Shown here piece by piece: positions 32,176-43,582 of a stretch of 64,000 bases of DNA; position 1 is the stretch's first letter, and each line of letters begins with the position of its first letter. The stretch comes from Galbula dea (Eukaryota > Chordata > Aves > Piciformes > Galbulidae). A model generated the notes under the pieces. It was not told the DNA's origin. It searched no databases and was given only the letters and a program-made list of their open reading frames with translations. Both the position numbers and the translations under genes were made by a program. Location: NCBI GenBank assembly GCA_013399015.1, contig VWZX01002374.1, forward strand, positions 187,929 to 251,928. The letters are read 5' to 3'.

Positions 32176-33277
32176 AAACGTGACAACCTGGTGACTCAAT
32201 AATGAATCCAGGCAGTTTTTCCCTAGGCTGTTTCTCTCCCACACTGTAAATTCAGGGATGGCCTATTCTGGATTATTCAGCTTGGGTAATTACTTTGCCA
32301 AATGCTGAAGCCTGATGCTTTGGTTCATTCTTTAGCACCAAATTTGTTGCTGGGCACCCCCTAAGCCCAGTTCCCCTAGACACACCTAAAACACCTGGGA
32401 TGGGAGTCGCTCAACCACCTCCTGGCACCACTGTTTTCTGAGAGAAAACTAAGACAGAGATCACATCCCTGAGCTCTAGTTCTGCAGGACTAAGAGCTTA
32501 CCTCCACCACCTGCCTGGTATTAAGTCCATGTCCTAAATCAATTATATATGATATAATTATCAATCACTTTTGGAGCCATCCAGTTAAACACATGGAGAG
32601 AAACAGAGATAAAGGAGGATATCTCAACCAGAGATGTGCTTCAGCATTCAAGAGAGGCTAAATCCAGAGAATTACCTCCTCATTGATGACAGACACAACA
32701 TTGTATTCTGGTTTTTTCCCTTTTTCTAGGTTATTTTTGGTTTCAGATGGAAATAAATTCATGCACAAGGCTTTAAAGTGAAAGGTTGTGATAAAGGAAG
32801 TGCACCCAGAAACTTCTGCACTGAATGATTGGAACCTTGAGGGTTGGGCATGTAACAACTCTGTCAAGAGTTTTCACTCCTGAGGAGACACTCTACATGT
32901 GTTGGGTGAAAAAAAACCCACTTTTTTTTTTTGTCCTACAAACCCTGTGAAAGAAAATCCTGCCCAAAGACACTGAGTTAGGTGAAGCTATGCCCTCAGT
33001 CACTCTGGAAACTCTTCCCTAGGCATGAGAATCAGAGCAAACTTGCTTCCAGAACTCTCCCATTCTCCCTAGATGAGTGGAAAATGGGAACTGAAAATAC
33101 TAGAGGCAGGAAAAAACACAGCTCATTTCCCAAAGAAATCCTCTGGTGATTCACCATTCCCTATTATTTCAAACACATTTCTGACACATGCTAGTGTCAG
33201 AACATCTAGAAGCTTTACTGAGGGACCTAGACCTCTCCCATTGCTACAGATGGTGATGCTGCAGCACCTTCATCCCA
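32176..33277. other. No gene recognised; one AT palindrome
   Basis: AATTATAT (32541-32548) and ATATAATT (32552-32559) form an 8-bp palindrome with a 3-base centre. A T10 run lies near 32922-32931. Otherwise unique-looking. Confidence 0.5.
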
Positions 33278-33362
33278 GCCTGCCAGGGGTGGGAAGGGAC
33301 CTCTGGAGGTCATCTAGAGTCCAACCCCCCTGGCTAAAGCAGGGTCACTCTCTAATGAGGGC
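33278..33362 (-). mobile_element. CR1 3' end, type C
   Basis: The antisense sequence GGGGTGGGAAGGGACCTCTG is followed by GTCATCTAGAGTCCAACCCC and AAAGCAGGGTCACTC. It is more diverged than the other type C ends, suggesting an older insertion. Confidence 0.82.
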
Positions 33363-34001
33363 TAGGTGAGGAGTAGGAACAGTTGTGTTGATTCCAACCA
33401 GTGCAGAGTTCTGCCTCCCTCCCATCAGTGCTGGAGCTTTTTCTGTTTGCTTTAATAATGCTGCTGTTAAAAATAAGTAGCAGAAAGTGTGAGTTGTTCT
33501 CCCCTCTGAGCCTGGGGAGCACACACTGACTGCTTTATGGTGCAGAAAATGTGTTTGCAGAGCCAAGAACAACCTCCCTGCCTTTCACAGGGCACTTCTT
33601 TGTCAAGCTCTATCAATCAAACAATACAAGCAACAATCTGGAGCTCTGCAGCCAGCCATGCTTTGTGCTAGCTCTTCCCTGATGCCTGTCATGGAGAAGT
33701 TTCACTCCAGCTTTGCTCCTGACCTCCATCAAACCACAAAATTTCCTCCTAATGCCCCTTGAGCATTCATCCAGGAGCTGCAACCAGGTCCTGACTCAGT
33801 TTCCCACTTGGACTCTTAGATGATCATCAAGTCATTCCTTTTCTCCAGGCTAACCAACCTCAGCTCACTGGTTCCAGCTTCTGAAATACTAAGCCCAGGC
33901 TCCAAAGCACTTGAGAACTGACTTGCAGTATCCATAGCCATGCTAGAAACTTCTGCTTTCCACAGCTTCTATAAATCCCATATAGTATTTGGATGTAAAA
34001 G
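33363..34001. other. No gene or repeat recognised
   Basis: Unique-looking. A CTCCAGGCTAACCAACCTCA match at about 33844-33863 may be a very small CR1 remnant but is too short to call. Confidence 0.4.
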
Positions 34002-34193
34002 TGTCATAGAAACATAGTGTCAGGGAATCCCAGCCTGGTTTGGATGGGAAGGAACCTTCCAAGGTCACCTAGTCCAACCCCCTGCAGTCAGCAGGGACAT
34101 CCCCAACTAGAGCAGGTTGCTCACAGCCCCAAACAACCTGAACTGCAATGGTAACAGGGATGGGACATCTCCCACCTCTCTGGGGAGGTTTTG
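34002..34193 (-). mobile_element. CR1 3' end, type D
   Basis: GGTTTGGATGGGAAGGAACC, CACCTAGTCCAACCCCCTGC, AGCAGGTTGCTCACAGCCCC and GGGACATCTCCCACCTCTCT appear in order. The copy ends abruptly at GGGGAGG. Confidence 0.88.
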
Positions 34194-35361
34194 CTGAATC
34201 AGCACCTTGAGGACCTGCTTAACTCTCATTTGCTTCCAAGCCAAAGTGCTCTGCTGAACTACAGCCCAGGGCAGCCTGCTGCCAGCCCTTCACTTCCTGA
34301 TTAAAACCAACCTCCCTTCTGGAAGCTGTGTCCATGCTGTGAGCAGAGCCATCCAAGACCTCCCTCTTCTCTTGATTATTCCTCTGTGCACACCCAACTA
34401 CAGCCCACCCAGAGCACCAAGACTGCTGTAGTTTGAACCAGCTGCATGCAAAGAACTTTCTTTCACAGTGATGTGCCAGTGTCTTCTCTTGCTTAGCTCA
34501 TCCCAGAAAGAGTGCAGCTCTTAACAAACCTCCTGGGGCAGGAGCACTGCCTATCAGAGAGGACTCCCTGCTGATTTCAGTGCACTTCCCAAGTGCTTCA
34601 CAAGGCTGCTGGCACACCATGGCCCAAAGGAGCTTTTGAACTAATGGGTTCCCTGGCACCCAGAGAGACAACCACAAAGGGAAGTCTGGCTGCTTCTGGA
34701 CTGTGGCTATCAGCACTGGCATGGCTAGAGAAAAGAAAATCTCCTTTTCTCACTAAATTCCAATCTTTGTGCCCTGGAAAGGTGGTTTATGACACAGAGA
34801 AAAGATCCAACCTGGTCTGAGAACAGGAAATACCTAAATAACTTAAACAACTTGGAAAGAACAAACAAACCCCAATCCAGGCAGCAACCACCATGGAGGA
34901 GTGGAGCATCCCAAGACTTAATAGTCTCTCAAGGGCAACAGGATGTTGTCTAGGGAATCTCTCACAGCAGACAAACATCTGAAGACCTTCAGATCTAAGC
35001 ACACAGTAACAAAGCCACAGGAGAGAAAGGCAGGGCTGGTGCCCAGTTTTCAGGGAGGAGACTTTGCCTACCTCCAGTTTCAAAGCCATTTCTCCAGGCA
35101 GAAATGGTGTTTTGAGACAGAACTGTGGCCACCTTGAGAGGATAAGAGTAAATCCTTTTCTGTCAGCTATGACACTGGCCAAGCACAACATCTGCTATCA
35201 GCTCTGGAGTCCAAGAAACTTCATCTAAACTAATGACCCATCACTGAACACACTGAGAGGGAGAGAAAGGATGGGAAAATTGATTGGCCTCATAGTTCTG
35301 GCAATTCTTCCCTTATAGGCTTTTAAAGGACATCACTGTTTAACTCTTCAGACACAGTTTA
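34194..35361. other. No gene or repeat recognised
   Basis: About 1.2 kb unique-looking. The 134-codon minus-strand frame at 34787-35191 has no domain I recognise and no exon signals. It is treated as chance. Confidence 0.45.
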
Positions 35362-35853
35362 GGTGACCTGCACAGGCTGAGAGTTGGGGGAGAGGAACCT
35401 CATGGAGCTCAACAAGAGCAAGGACAGAGTCCTGCAACTGGGGAGGAATAACCTCATGTAGCAGGGCAGGTTAGGGGTTGACCTGCTGGGAAGCAGCTCT
35501 GCAGAGAAGGAGCTGGGAGTCTGGTGGACAACAGGTTCACCATGAGCCAGCAATGTGCCCTTGTGGCCAAGAAGGCCAATGTTCTCCTGGGATGCACAAA
35601 GAGTGTGAGCAGCAGGGCAAGGGAGGTTCTCCTCTGTCTCTGCTCTAGTCAGGCCACATCTGGAGTATTGTGTCCAGTGCTGAGCTCCCCAGTTCAGACA
35701 AGGAACTGCTGGAGAGAGTCCAGCAGAGCACAGGAAGATGCTGAGGGACCTGAAGCAGCTCTGGCAGAAGGAAAGGCTGAGAGCCCTGGGGCTGCTGAGC
35801 CTGGAAAAGAGCAGCCCCAGAGGGGAGCTGCTCAGTGCTGAGCAAGAGCTGGA
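35362..35853 (+). mobile_element. CR1 LINE fragment, type C, with upstream coding part
   Basis: The frame carries VDNRFTMSQQCALVAKKANV, LLGCTKSVSSRAREVLLCLC and then, after a frameshift, MLRDLKQLWQKERLRALGLL followed by SLEKSSPRGELLSAEQELE. This is the segment just downstream of the RT catalytic core. The 3' tail of type C is absent. It is the only copy that shows the MSQQCALVAKKA stretch clearly. Confidence 0.9.
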
Positions 35854-36449
35854 GTTTGGGGTTACAATGAATATGTGTAGGACAAATGAAGCTATGCAAA
35901 CATGGCCCCAGTTGCTCAGCTGGTTTCACTACGGCACAAATGCAAACCAGATCTTTAGCCATTTATTTAGACACATACACAAATGCAAAGTCTTTCTGAA
36001 GCCCATTATTTACTTTACAGGGTCTATCATGGAGAAGGGAAATTAGGAGTTCCTAGAATGTTGTGGGGTTTAATTGTACCTCATACAATTGTCTATTAAG
36101 TTAAGGAGTTCCTTAAAGTCTGCAGAGTGCTTTGCTGCCATGTGTGTGTCTATTCCAGCCATATGCTCAAAACCCATCAGGATGATACTGGAAACCTCAT
36201 CCAGGCAGGAGGCTGCTTCTCTCAGTTTAATCAGCAGCTATGTTCATCAGCAATTATTCCCTTATTAATTGGAATAACCAAACTGAAAGCCCTTGACCTT
36301 TAAAGGGTAAGAGAAGGGACACTTTCATCAGAAGCAGCTCAAAAAAAATAGGATTTGGCAAATAAAGGGGACAGAAAATCAGCAGGAACTCAGGAAACTT
36401 TGGGAAGAAATTTGCATAGAGAGTAGTGAGATTCTGTACCCCAGGGAGG
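35854..36449. other. No gene or repeat recognised
   Basis: Unique-looking, AT-rich. No supported feature. Confidence 0.4.
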
Positions 36450-36742
36450 TCACAGAATACAGTGTAGAGGGGGTTGGAAGGGACCTCTGGGGATCACCCA
36501 GTCCAGCCCCCCTGCTCCAGCAGGGGCACCCACAGCAGCTTGCCCAGGGTCACCTCCAGCTGCCTTGGCAATCTCTCCACACAAGGAGACTCCACAGCCT
36601 CTCTGGGCAGCCTGGGCCAGGGCTCCAACAGCCTCACACCAAACAAGCTCCTCCTCCTGCTCAGCTGCAACCTCCTGGCTTCCAGTTGGTGCCCAGTGCC
36701 CCTTGGGCTGTCCCTGGGCACCACTGAGCAGAGTCTGTCATG
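36450..36742 (-). mobile_element. CR1 LINE fragment, type C
   Basis: The minus strand codes for VVPRDSPRGTGHQLEARRLQ, LSRRRSLFGVRLLEPWPRLP, REAVESPCVERLPRQLEVTL and GKLLWVPLLEQGGWTG. The 3' tail with GGGACCTCTGGGGATCACCC is complete. The frame is open over its full length (76 codons), unlike the type B and D copies. Confidence 0.92.
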
Positions 36743-37250
36743 TGAGGACAGTGCAAGGAGAGTGAGCAGAGAATTTCTGTTAGCACAAAGACAGAGAGAT
36801 ATGGGACTCGGGCATTGAAACTCCTAATTCCCCTTGTAAACATAAGGAAAGTTAAGAGAAAGAACTAAGGGAAAAGAAAGAAAACCCAAACTCTAAAGAG
36901 GAGCTACATGAAAATCAAGAGTTGACATGCAGAGAGTTCAAATGATTTTGGGGGATGAGAATGAATTGAGTCCAGATGAGCAGCTCTCCTAGAGCCCTCA
37001 CTGCACTTGTGAGACAAAAGGGGAATATTGGCTTTTATGTCTGCCTGGTGCATGCAGACAATAATAGGATTATTTGCTAGAGGTCCTAACTATGAAAGGA
37101 TATTGATAGGGTTTTGCTCTCCAGAGAAATAACATTTCTGTCAGGAAAAGTGGCAGTCTCATTCTGCCCACATAAATATCCCTAGCTTGGTGCCGTTTTC
37201 CTCTCCCAGCACAATACATTCTATTAACAATATTTATGCTTGCCCTGCTG
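36743..37250. other. No gene or repeat recognised
   Basis: AT-rich unique-looking sequence. No supported feature. Confidence 0.4.
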
Positions 37251-37251
37251 C

Positions 37252-37506
37252 CTATTGAATTAAGAGCATTTTCAGCTGAGGCAAAGCAATTTTAAGGCCA
37301 TAGTTTTGCATTCTTGGAAGAATAATTCTTCCCACCTCTGCACCCTGCATATAAAAACCCACATCAATAATATCTTCCATATAAAAACTACTAAAGGAGG
37401 AGATATTGTGTTCCAATAGCAGCATAATTTGCTTTGTCTCTTCATCTGAATCCTCTTTACTCATACCAAGGGCCAGGGGAACATCCTGCATGGTAGAAGC
37501 ACTAAC
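37252..37506 (-). other. Unassigned protein-like open frame outside repeats
   Basis: A minus-strand frame of about 83 codons runs upstream of a stop at 37252, after the CR1 end at 37507. It includes SKEDSDEETKQIMLLLEHN and SFYMEDIIDVGFYMQGAEVG, with mixed charged and hydrophobic residues rather than low complexity. I recognise no family. A TTTTTATATGCAG acceptor-like site lies inside it. A chance frame or a decayed exon are both possible. The label only marks the frame and is not a gene call. Confidence 0.25.
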
Positions 37507-37618
37507 CACAGAATCAGGAAGGTTGGAAGAGATCTCTAAGATCATCCAGTCCAACCATCAACCTCTCACCACCATGCCACTAAACCGTGGCCCTGAGGAG
37601 CACATCTAGATGTTAGAT
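37507..37618 (-). mobile_element. CR1 3' end, type F
   Basis: The antisense sequence has AGGAAGGTTGGAAGAGATCT, AAGATCATCCAGTCCAACCA and CTCTCACCACCATGCCACTA. It matches the copy at 9531-9640 over its whole length. Confidence 0.87.
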
Positions 37619-38307
37619 GAACTCTTTGATCTCTGGACCTTCCTCCAGATGCCTCAGAGGACTTTACCAGTGGCACTTCCCACCTGTTACCACTGGAAAG
37701 CAAAGGGCATCCACAAGGTGGTCTGGTTGTCCACACACCATGGGCTAGAACTGGCAACAGGGAACACCACTGGAAATCTGGAAGGATGATGCACAGAACC
37801 TCAGGTTTGTCTTCCAGGATCCTTTAGTTTGGAGATAGCAACAGCCTCTCTCCATTGCAGATGTGTTTTGGTTTATCAAGTGTCACACAGCAAACCTACT
37901 CTGAGCAAGTAATTAGACTAAACACATCTCAGATCAACTGAGAGTGCCAATAAACTCTAGGAACTTGGCTTCCTTGGATTCCAACAGAGCAAGATTCAAG
38001 TTTTCTCTGCTCTACATTGTCTCTGAGAATATCTTTATCTCTATTATGACAGTGCCTTTCTCCAAGCACAAAGATTCCCACCAGGACTTACACCCACCAT
38101 GGCACTGAGAAGACAATAGAAGGAAAGAGTCAGACTCTGCTTCATGCAAATGAAGAAGTCTTTGAGACAGCAACCACTTCACAGTCAAATCAAGGCACTG
38201 TTTTTCTGAGCTGCTCTGATTTTACAAGTTTTGAACTGCTTACTGAGGATTAAAAATGAATCTTGAAAACATGGAGTTGAATTTCCTCACACTTACTCTC
38301 AGGTTGC
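37619..38307. other. No gene or repeat recognised
   Basis: Unique-looking sequence. No supported feature. Confidence 0.4.
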
Positions 38308-39162
38308 ATAGAATCATAGAATGGTTTGGGTGGGAAGAGACCTTTCCAGGTCATCTAGTCCAACCCCCTGCAGGCAGCAGGGACATCTGCAACTAGAGCA
38401 GGTGGCTCACAGCCCCAGACAACCTGACCTGGGGTGGTCCTAGGGATAGGACATCTCCCACCTCTCAGGGTAGCCTGGGACAGGCTCTCACCACCCTCAG
38501 CTCAAAACATTTCTTCCTTCTCTCTAGTCTCAATCTCTCCTCTTTCAGTTTCAAACCATCAGCCCTTGGCCTGTCCCAAAAGCACCTACTAAAAAGTCTC
38601 TCCCCAGCTTTCTTCTCAGCCCCTTGAAGTCCTGCAAGGCTGCAGTAAGGTCTCCCTGGAGCCTTCTCTTCTCCAGACTCAACACCCACAACTCTCTCAG
38701 CCTGGCCTCACACTAGAGAGCTTCCAGCTCTCAGATCATCTCTGTGACCTCCTCTGACCCTGCTCCCCCAGATCCTTGTCTGTGCTGTGCTGAGGACTCC
38801 AGAGCTGGCCCCAGCACTACAGCTGAGCTCTCCCCAGAGCAGAGCAAGGGCAGAATCCCCTCCCTGCCCTGCTGGCCATGCTGCTGGGGATGCAGCCCAG
38901 GATTTGGTTAGCCTTCTGGGCTCTGAGCACACATTGCCAGCTCATGTCCAGCTTTTCCTCCACCATCACCCCCAAGTCCTTCTCCCCAGAGCTGCTCTCC
39001 AGCCCTTCCTCCCCAGGCTAGATTGAGGCTGGGGATTATCCCAAACCTAGAGCAGAACCTTGCACTTGGTCTTATTGAACTTCATGAGATTCACACAGGC
39101 TCACTTCTAGGGCTTGTCCAGGTCCCTCTGGATGACATCCTGTCCTCACAGCTTAGATGTGA
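38308..39162 (-). mobile_element. CR1 LINE fragment, type D, longest copy
   Basis: This piece spans about 855 bases from the antisense terminus (ATAGAATGGTTTGGGTGGGA) to the RT-proximal region. There the minus strand still shows the equivalent of NLMKFNKTKC around 39060-39090 (antisense TTATTGAACTTCATGAGATT). In between lie GGGACATCTCCCACCTCTCA, the LEKRRLQGD region and CACCCCCAAGTCCTTCTCCC. Frameshifts and stops are frequent. It serves as the reference for judging deletions in other D copies. Confidence 0.93.
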
Positions 39163-41723
39163 TGATTATTTTTTACATACCAGCACAACCAAAGACATAT
39201 TGCCCCCAGTTATATTCCAAATAGACCCTCTGATAAGTTGAGAACTGTCAGAAGTCCTTGTATCTAAACTTGTCCACTATAAAGGTGTATAGATCATCTT
39301 TCTTATTACTGCTCAAACTTCAGAGAGCTCTGCAATGCTTCCTAAGCTCCAGGAATGACTAACCATACCTGATCAGTTACCCCTGATCTGTGCCCTGTAA
39401 CATTCAGATGCTCCTTATGGATCTCCACCCCAATGAGAAGCAGCTTTGGATGCACAAGGGATGGGGAAACTTCCCCTTTTCCTTCTGAGTGAATTAGCCC
39501 AAAGTCTGGGAGGCAATCAGAAAGCTATTTGTCACCTACAGCAGATGAAAATGCATAAATCCTAGCTGGAAGATAAAAGCACTGAGGCAAACTCTATAAA
39601 TCAAAAGCACCTTCATTCTGACTCCACTTAGCAGCAGTTGCAGTTGATCTATTGGCAATCAGAGATCCAAAGTCCTCCAAAGAAACCCAGAGAACTTGCT
39701 CCCACACTTCAGGTCTTTCCTAGGAGTAGCCTAGCTTGGCTTGGTGTGCTGTGATCCTGACAACACCTCAGAAACTCCAGCCCTGGGGCAGAAGAAGAGG
39801 GTTTCATCACAACATGGAGACAGTGTCAGGTGAAGATAATGCTCCTTTAGGGCTTCGTCTACTGCAGAAACTCCTTTTGCTGCAGGTTCTGGAGGCACTG
39901 ACAGTTGAACTCCCCATCACAGAACCATGACCTCTGAGATGAGTGAAGGATCTGTTCTGGTCCTTGTTTATAGACACATCAAGATAGCAGCATGTCTACA
40001 AGCATCATTTCCTTATTTGCCCCTAAAACATCAGCTCCAGAACCACCAATAAAGAAGAGAAGAGGCAAACAAACCCTACTGAATCTGATTTTCTCCACAG
40101 AACTGTGAAAGGCTGGACTGCAGGCTTTAGGTTGCAGTCATTTACCCCTGCAGATGAACACCCAGGGAGGTGCTGGGGTGGCAGGTTAGGCAACATGTTA
40201 GTTACTGCATTTATAGCCTGAAATGCTGACACACAAATATCTTCTCTCTTTTACTGCTATAAACCCAATTATTTTGCTCTAGAAGGGTCAAAGCCCCCAT
40301 GCACAAGGCTGATTTGTTTCCTCTTACTCTGAGGGGTGTGATGGAAACTAGAAGGAAACTAAAAGAGAGCCATGGAATTAGGAACAGCAGCAACCAGGAC
40401 TTATTTGCTCTTTTTTTCAGCTTTCAAGAGAACATGATTAACTGAGTAATTAGTAAAGTCATTCATGAAGTTAGAAGAGATCACTCAGAAGTGTTCAGAG
40501 CATTCTGAGCCATTACTGCAGAGATCTCTGAAGGTTGATTCCTGGCTCTCCTTATGAGGTAGAGAGGCAGGCACAGGAGCATCAGCTGCCACCCTGACTA
40601 TTGTTTATTTGCTGTATTTCAGGACTTTTGCACCCAGCCATGTTAGAACTGGGCTCAACTGGTTGGTCCTGGACTCTTCAGACAATGAAGTCCAGCTTAG
40701 CTTCATGTCCTTGGCAGTGTTCCCTCCTGTGCAGTCACTTCTTGCTGCATCACCTGAGGTTCAGAACTCAACCCTTTGCCAGCCATGGGAGAAAAGCAGT
40801 TAAAGGTTTTGTGAGCAAACTACTGAATAACTTTGAATGCTCTTCAGTAGCTGTAAAATTCTGCTGCCTCCACGAGCTGACACTGAAAATCAGCCAGGGA
40901 TGTGTGGGCTGTGTCCTGGAAGAGGGAGGGAGATGAGATTTGGAGTTACTCCTCCTCCTCCTGGTTTTGGGAGGGAGCACCACAGTCTCCACCACATTAT
41001 TTACAGCAGGTTCTGCACCTCCTGGTGATCTGATTTCCCACAGAAAGCAGCAGAGCCTAAGTCTCTACCATGAGGTTCCACCCCCAGCAAGGCTTCCCCT
41101 CCATCTAACCTGCCAAAGATGCTCAAACAATTAACTGCTTGCCTTCAGCCTGCCTGCCCTGGGAGCCCCCACAGCTCCATCAGGGGGGAGAAGGGCCAGG
41201 CTCAGCCAAACTGCCTTTTTTGCTTCCACTTTTATAACTCTCCAAAGCCCAGCACCAGGGTTTGAGTTTTCAGCCTTTCCATTAGCCAGAGTAGAGCAGT
41301 GTGGCCATGGTGGGCTATAGGGAATTAATTGAGGGACAAAGAAAGAGATCTTTGGTGAGAGTTCCTGGTACTCTTTCAGGGCAGCAGCACAGGTGGAGGT
41401 TTTCTGGCCAAGAAAGTGGCTTTTCCTCAGCTACAGGTGATGAGCTCATAGAAAAAAAGGATTTACCCTGGCAAATCTTGCCTCCTGTCTGCTCCACATA
41501 TGAATTCTTCAGTGAGCTTCTTGAAGAGGCAGAGAATAATAAAGATCACAGAGGCTTTTAAGGAGCCTTGCATGGGAAAGGAAAACAATTCACAGTGAAA
41601 TAATGGTCTAGCAGATGGTCAATATACTTTATGTCCTTCAAGACTGTGGCACAGTGAAAAGAAAGAGTGCAAAAGTATGAGACAAGGCAGCCCTGGAGTT
41701 TATGTTGTCATCTCCACCTCCCT
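39163..41723. other. Longest repeat-free stretch; no gene recognised
   Basis: About 2.5 kb without visible repeats. An acceptor-like TTTATTTGCTGTATTTCAG ends at 40622 and is followed by a 111-codon frame (40601-40936), but the translation resembles nothing I know and no matching donor stands out. A CTC trinucleotide run lies near 40950. It could be part of an intron or contain conserved non-coding DNA. This is unproven. Confidence 0.45.
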
Positions 41724-41740
41724 ACACACACACACACACA
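41724..41740. repeat. (AC)n microsatellite
   Basis: An uninterrupted AC/CA run of 17 bases lies immediately to the left of a CR1 copy. Confidence 0.9.
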
Positions 41741-41756
41741 GAGCACAGGGGAGGGT

Positions 41757-42389
41757 GGTAACCTGCACAGGCTGAGAGCTGAAGGAGAGGAATCTCATGA
41801 AGTTCAGTAAGGGCAAGGGAAGGGTCCTGCATATAATAAAATATCATCATTTTAATCCTCTGCCTTAGAGAGGTCACCTCTGGAGTCCTGGGTCCAGCTG
41901 TGGGGTCCCCAGTTCCAGAGAGACAAGGAACTGCTGGAGAGAGCCCAGCAGAGCACAGGAAGATGCTGAGGGGACTGGGGCATCTGTGGCAGGAGGAAAG
42001 GCTGAGAGCCCTGGGGCTGCTTAGCCTGGAGACAGAGGAGACCTCACTGCAGTTGAGAACTCCCTCACCAGAGATGAAGCAGGGGCAGGAGATGATCTCT
42101 TCTCTCTGCTGACCAGGGACAGGACCCAGAGGAATGGCATGAAGCTGAGCCAGGGGTGGGGCAGGTTGTATGTTAGGAGAAGGTTCTTCAGCCAGAGAGT
42201 GGTGGAGCACTGGAACAGGCTCCCCAGGGCTGCAGTCATGGCCCCAACTCTCCTGGAACTCCAGCAGCATTTGGCCAATGTTCTTAGCCACATGGGGTAA
42301 CTTTTGGGTTGTCCTGTGCATGGACAGGAGTTGGACTCCATGGCCCTGGGGTGTCTCTTCTGCAACTCAGGAGATTCTGTGTCTCTAGG
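41757..42389 (+). mobile_element. CR1 LINE, type C front joined to type E tail, with AT-rich insert
   Basis: The front part, ACCTGCACAGGCTGAGAGCT to GGTCCTGC, matches 35362 onward. At 41830-41856 a TATAATAAAATATCATCATT block replaces normal sequence. CR1 resumes at GGAGTCCTGGGTCCAGCTGT and proceeds to the type E tail with VVEHWNRLPRAAVM-like codons and the end GGAGTTGGACTCCATGGCCC, TGGGGTGTCTCTTCTGCAAC. The antisense frame of 199 codons (41722-42321) is a shadow of this element and not a gene. Confidence 0.88.
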
Positions 42390-43135
42390 GAGAGCCTCCA
42401 AGTGACTGTGATTTTCCTGAGAAGTCTCCTCTGATTCTCAAGCCAGCTTGAAGACAGAGCTAGCTGAACTAGCCATTAAGGGCAGCAAGACCTAAGAGGC
42501 TTGTGAACCACACCTCATTTTAATCACAATATTGATAAAACATGTGTAATATCCTTCTGAGGATGGATAGCTACATGAGTTAGGGAGCTGAACTGCATGA
42601 TGAGAGTCTAAAAGAGTTAGTAAGACAATAGATTCTATACCTTAGGGCTGCCTTCTGGACCACAACCCAGGTTTGGGCTGAAATGTATGGAAGTGAGGAC
42701 TGGCTTTGGATCAGGCTGTGCACCCTTTCCTTCATCACTTACAATACATCCTTGCACCATGATGCCTCTAAAGGTAGAAATGTAGGAGGACATCTTCCTA
42801 AGTGAAGGAAACCTGAGCTGCAAAGCAAGCAGGGGTGAAGGTTTCAGTGGCTGAGGAGCAGAGGCAGGCTTTGGTGTCCTACAAATGTCAGGTTTGATTT
42901 GCACTTTTGGTACAGAAAGGATCTGGCATTTCCCTTTATCCAAAGGGACCCTTGACAGCACTGACAGGGGGAGAAGTTCTGTGTGATGACAAGAGCTCAG
43001 CTGCTGAGCTGGATTCTAGGGAGCTTTGCTTTCTTGCATAACTTTAGCAGACAGCAACATGAGGTTTTGGGATGGCAGGAAAGCTGCAGACACATTAGTT
43101 ATGGCAGATGCAAAGGATAATCTGCTTGTTTTAAA
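42390..43135. other. No gene or repeat recognised
   Basis: Unique-looking sequence. No supported feature. Confidence 0.4.
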
Positions 43136-43582
43136 CCACAGGATCATTAAGGTTGGAAAAGACCTTTCAGATCATCAAGTCCAACTGTTACCCAGCACTG
43201 CCAGGTCACCACTAACCCATGGTCCTCAGCACCACAGCTCCAGGGTTTGAAACCCCTCCAGGGATGGTGACTCCACCACTGCCCTGGGCAGCCTGGGCCA
43301 GGCCTTGACAACCCTTTGGGGGAAGAAATTGTTCCTCATCTCCAACCTAAACCTCCCCTGGTGCAACTTGAGGCTGTTTCCTCTTGTACTGTCACTTATT
43401 GTTACCTGGGAGAAGAGCCTAAGCCCCACCTGGCTCCAGCCTCCTCGCAGGGAGCTGCAGAGAGTGAGAAGGTCTCCCCTGAGCCTCCTCTTCTCCAGGC
43501 TAAGCAACCCCAGTTCCCTCAGCTGCTCCTCACAACACTTGTGCTCTAGACCCTTCACCTTGCTCAATACCTCCTCTAGGCA
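43136..43582 (-). mobile_element. CR1 LINE fragment, type B
   Basis: The minus strand gives CCEEQLRELGLLSLEKRRLR, GDLLTLCSSLRGGWSQVGLR, then LHQGRFRLEMRNNFFPQRVV and KAWPRLPRAVVESPSLEGFQ in a frame that stays open for 113 codons. The 3' terminus is complete (GGATCATTAAGGTTGGAAAA). It is one of the best-preserved type B tails. Confidence 0.92.

Noticed and set aside
41722..42321. 199-codon minus-strand open frame, the longest in the window
   Set aside because: It is antisense to a plus-strand CR1 copy. The sense strand carries the CR1 tail, and the frame has no other support.
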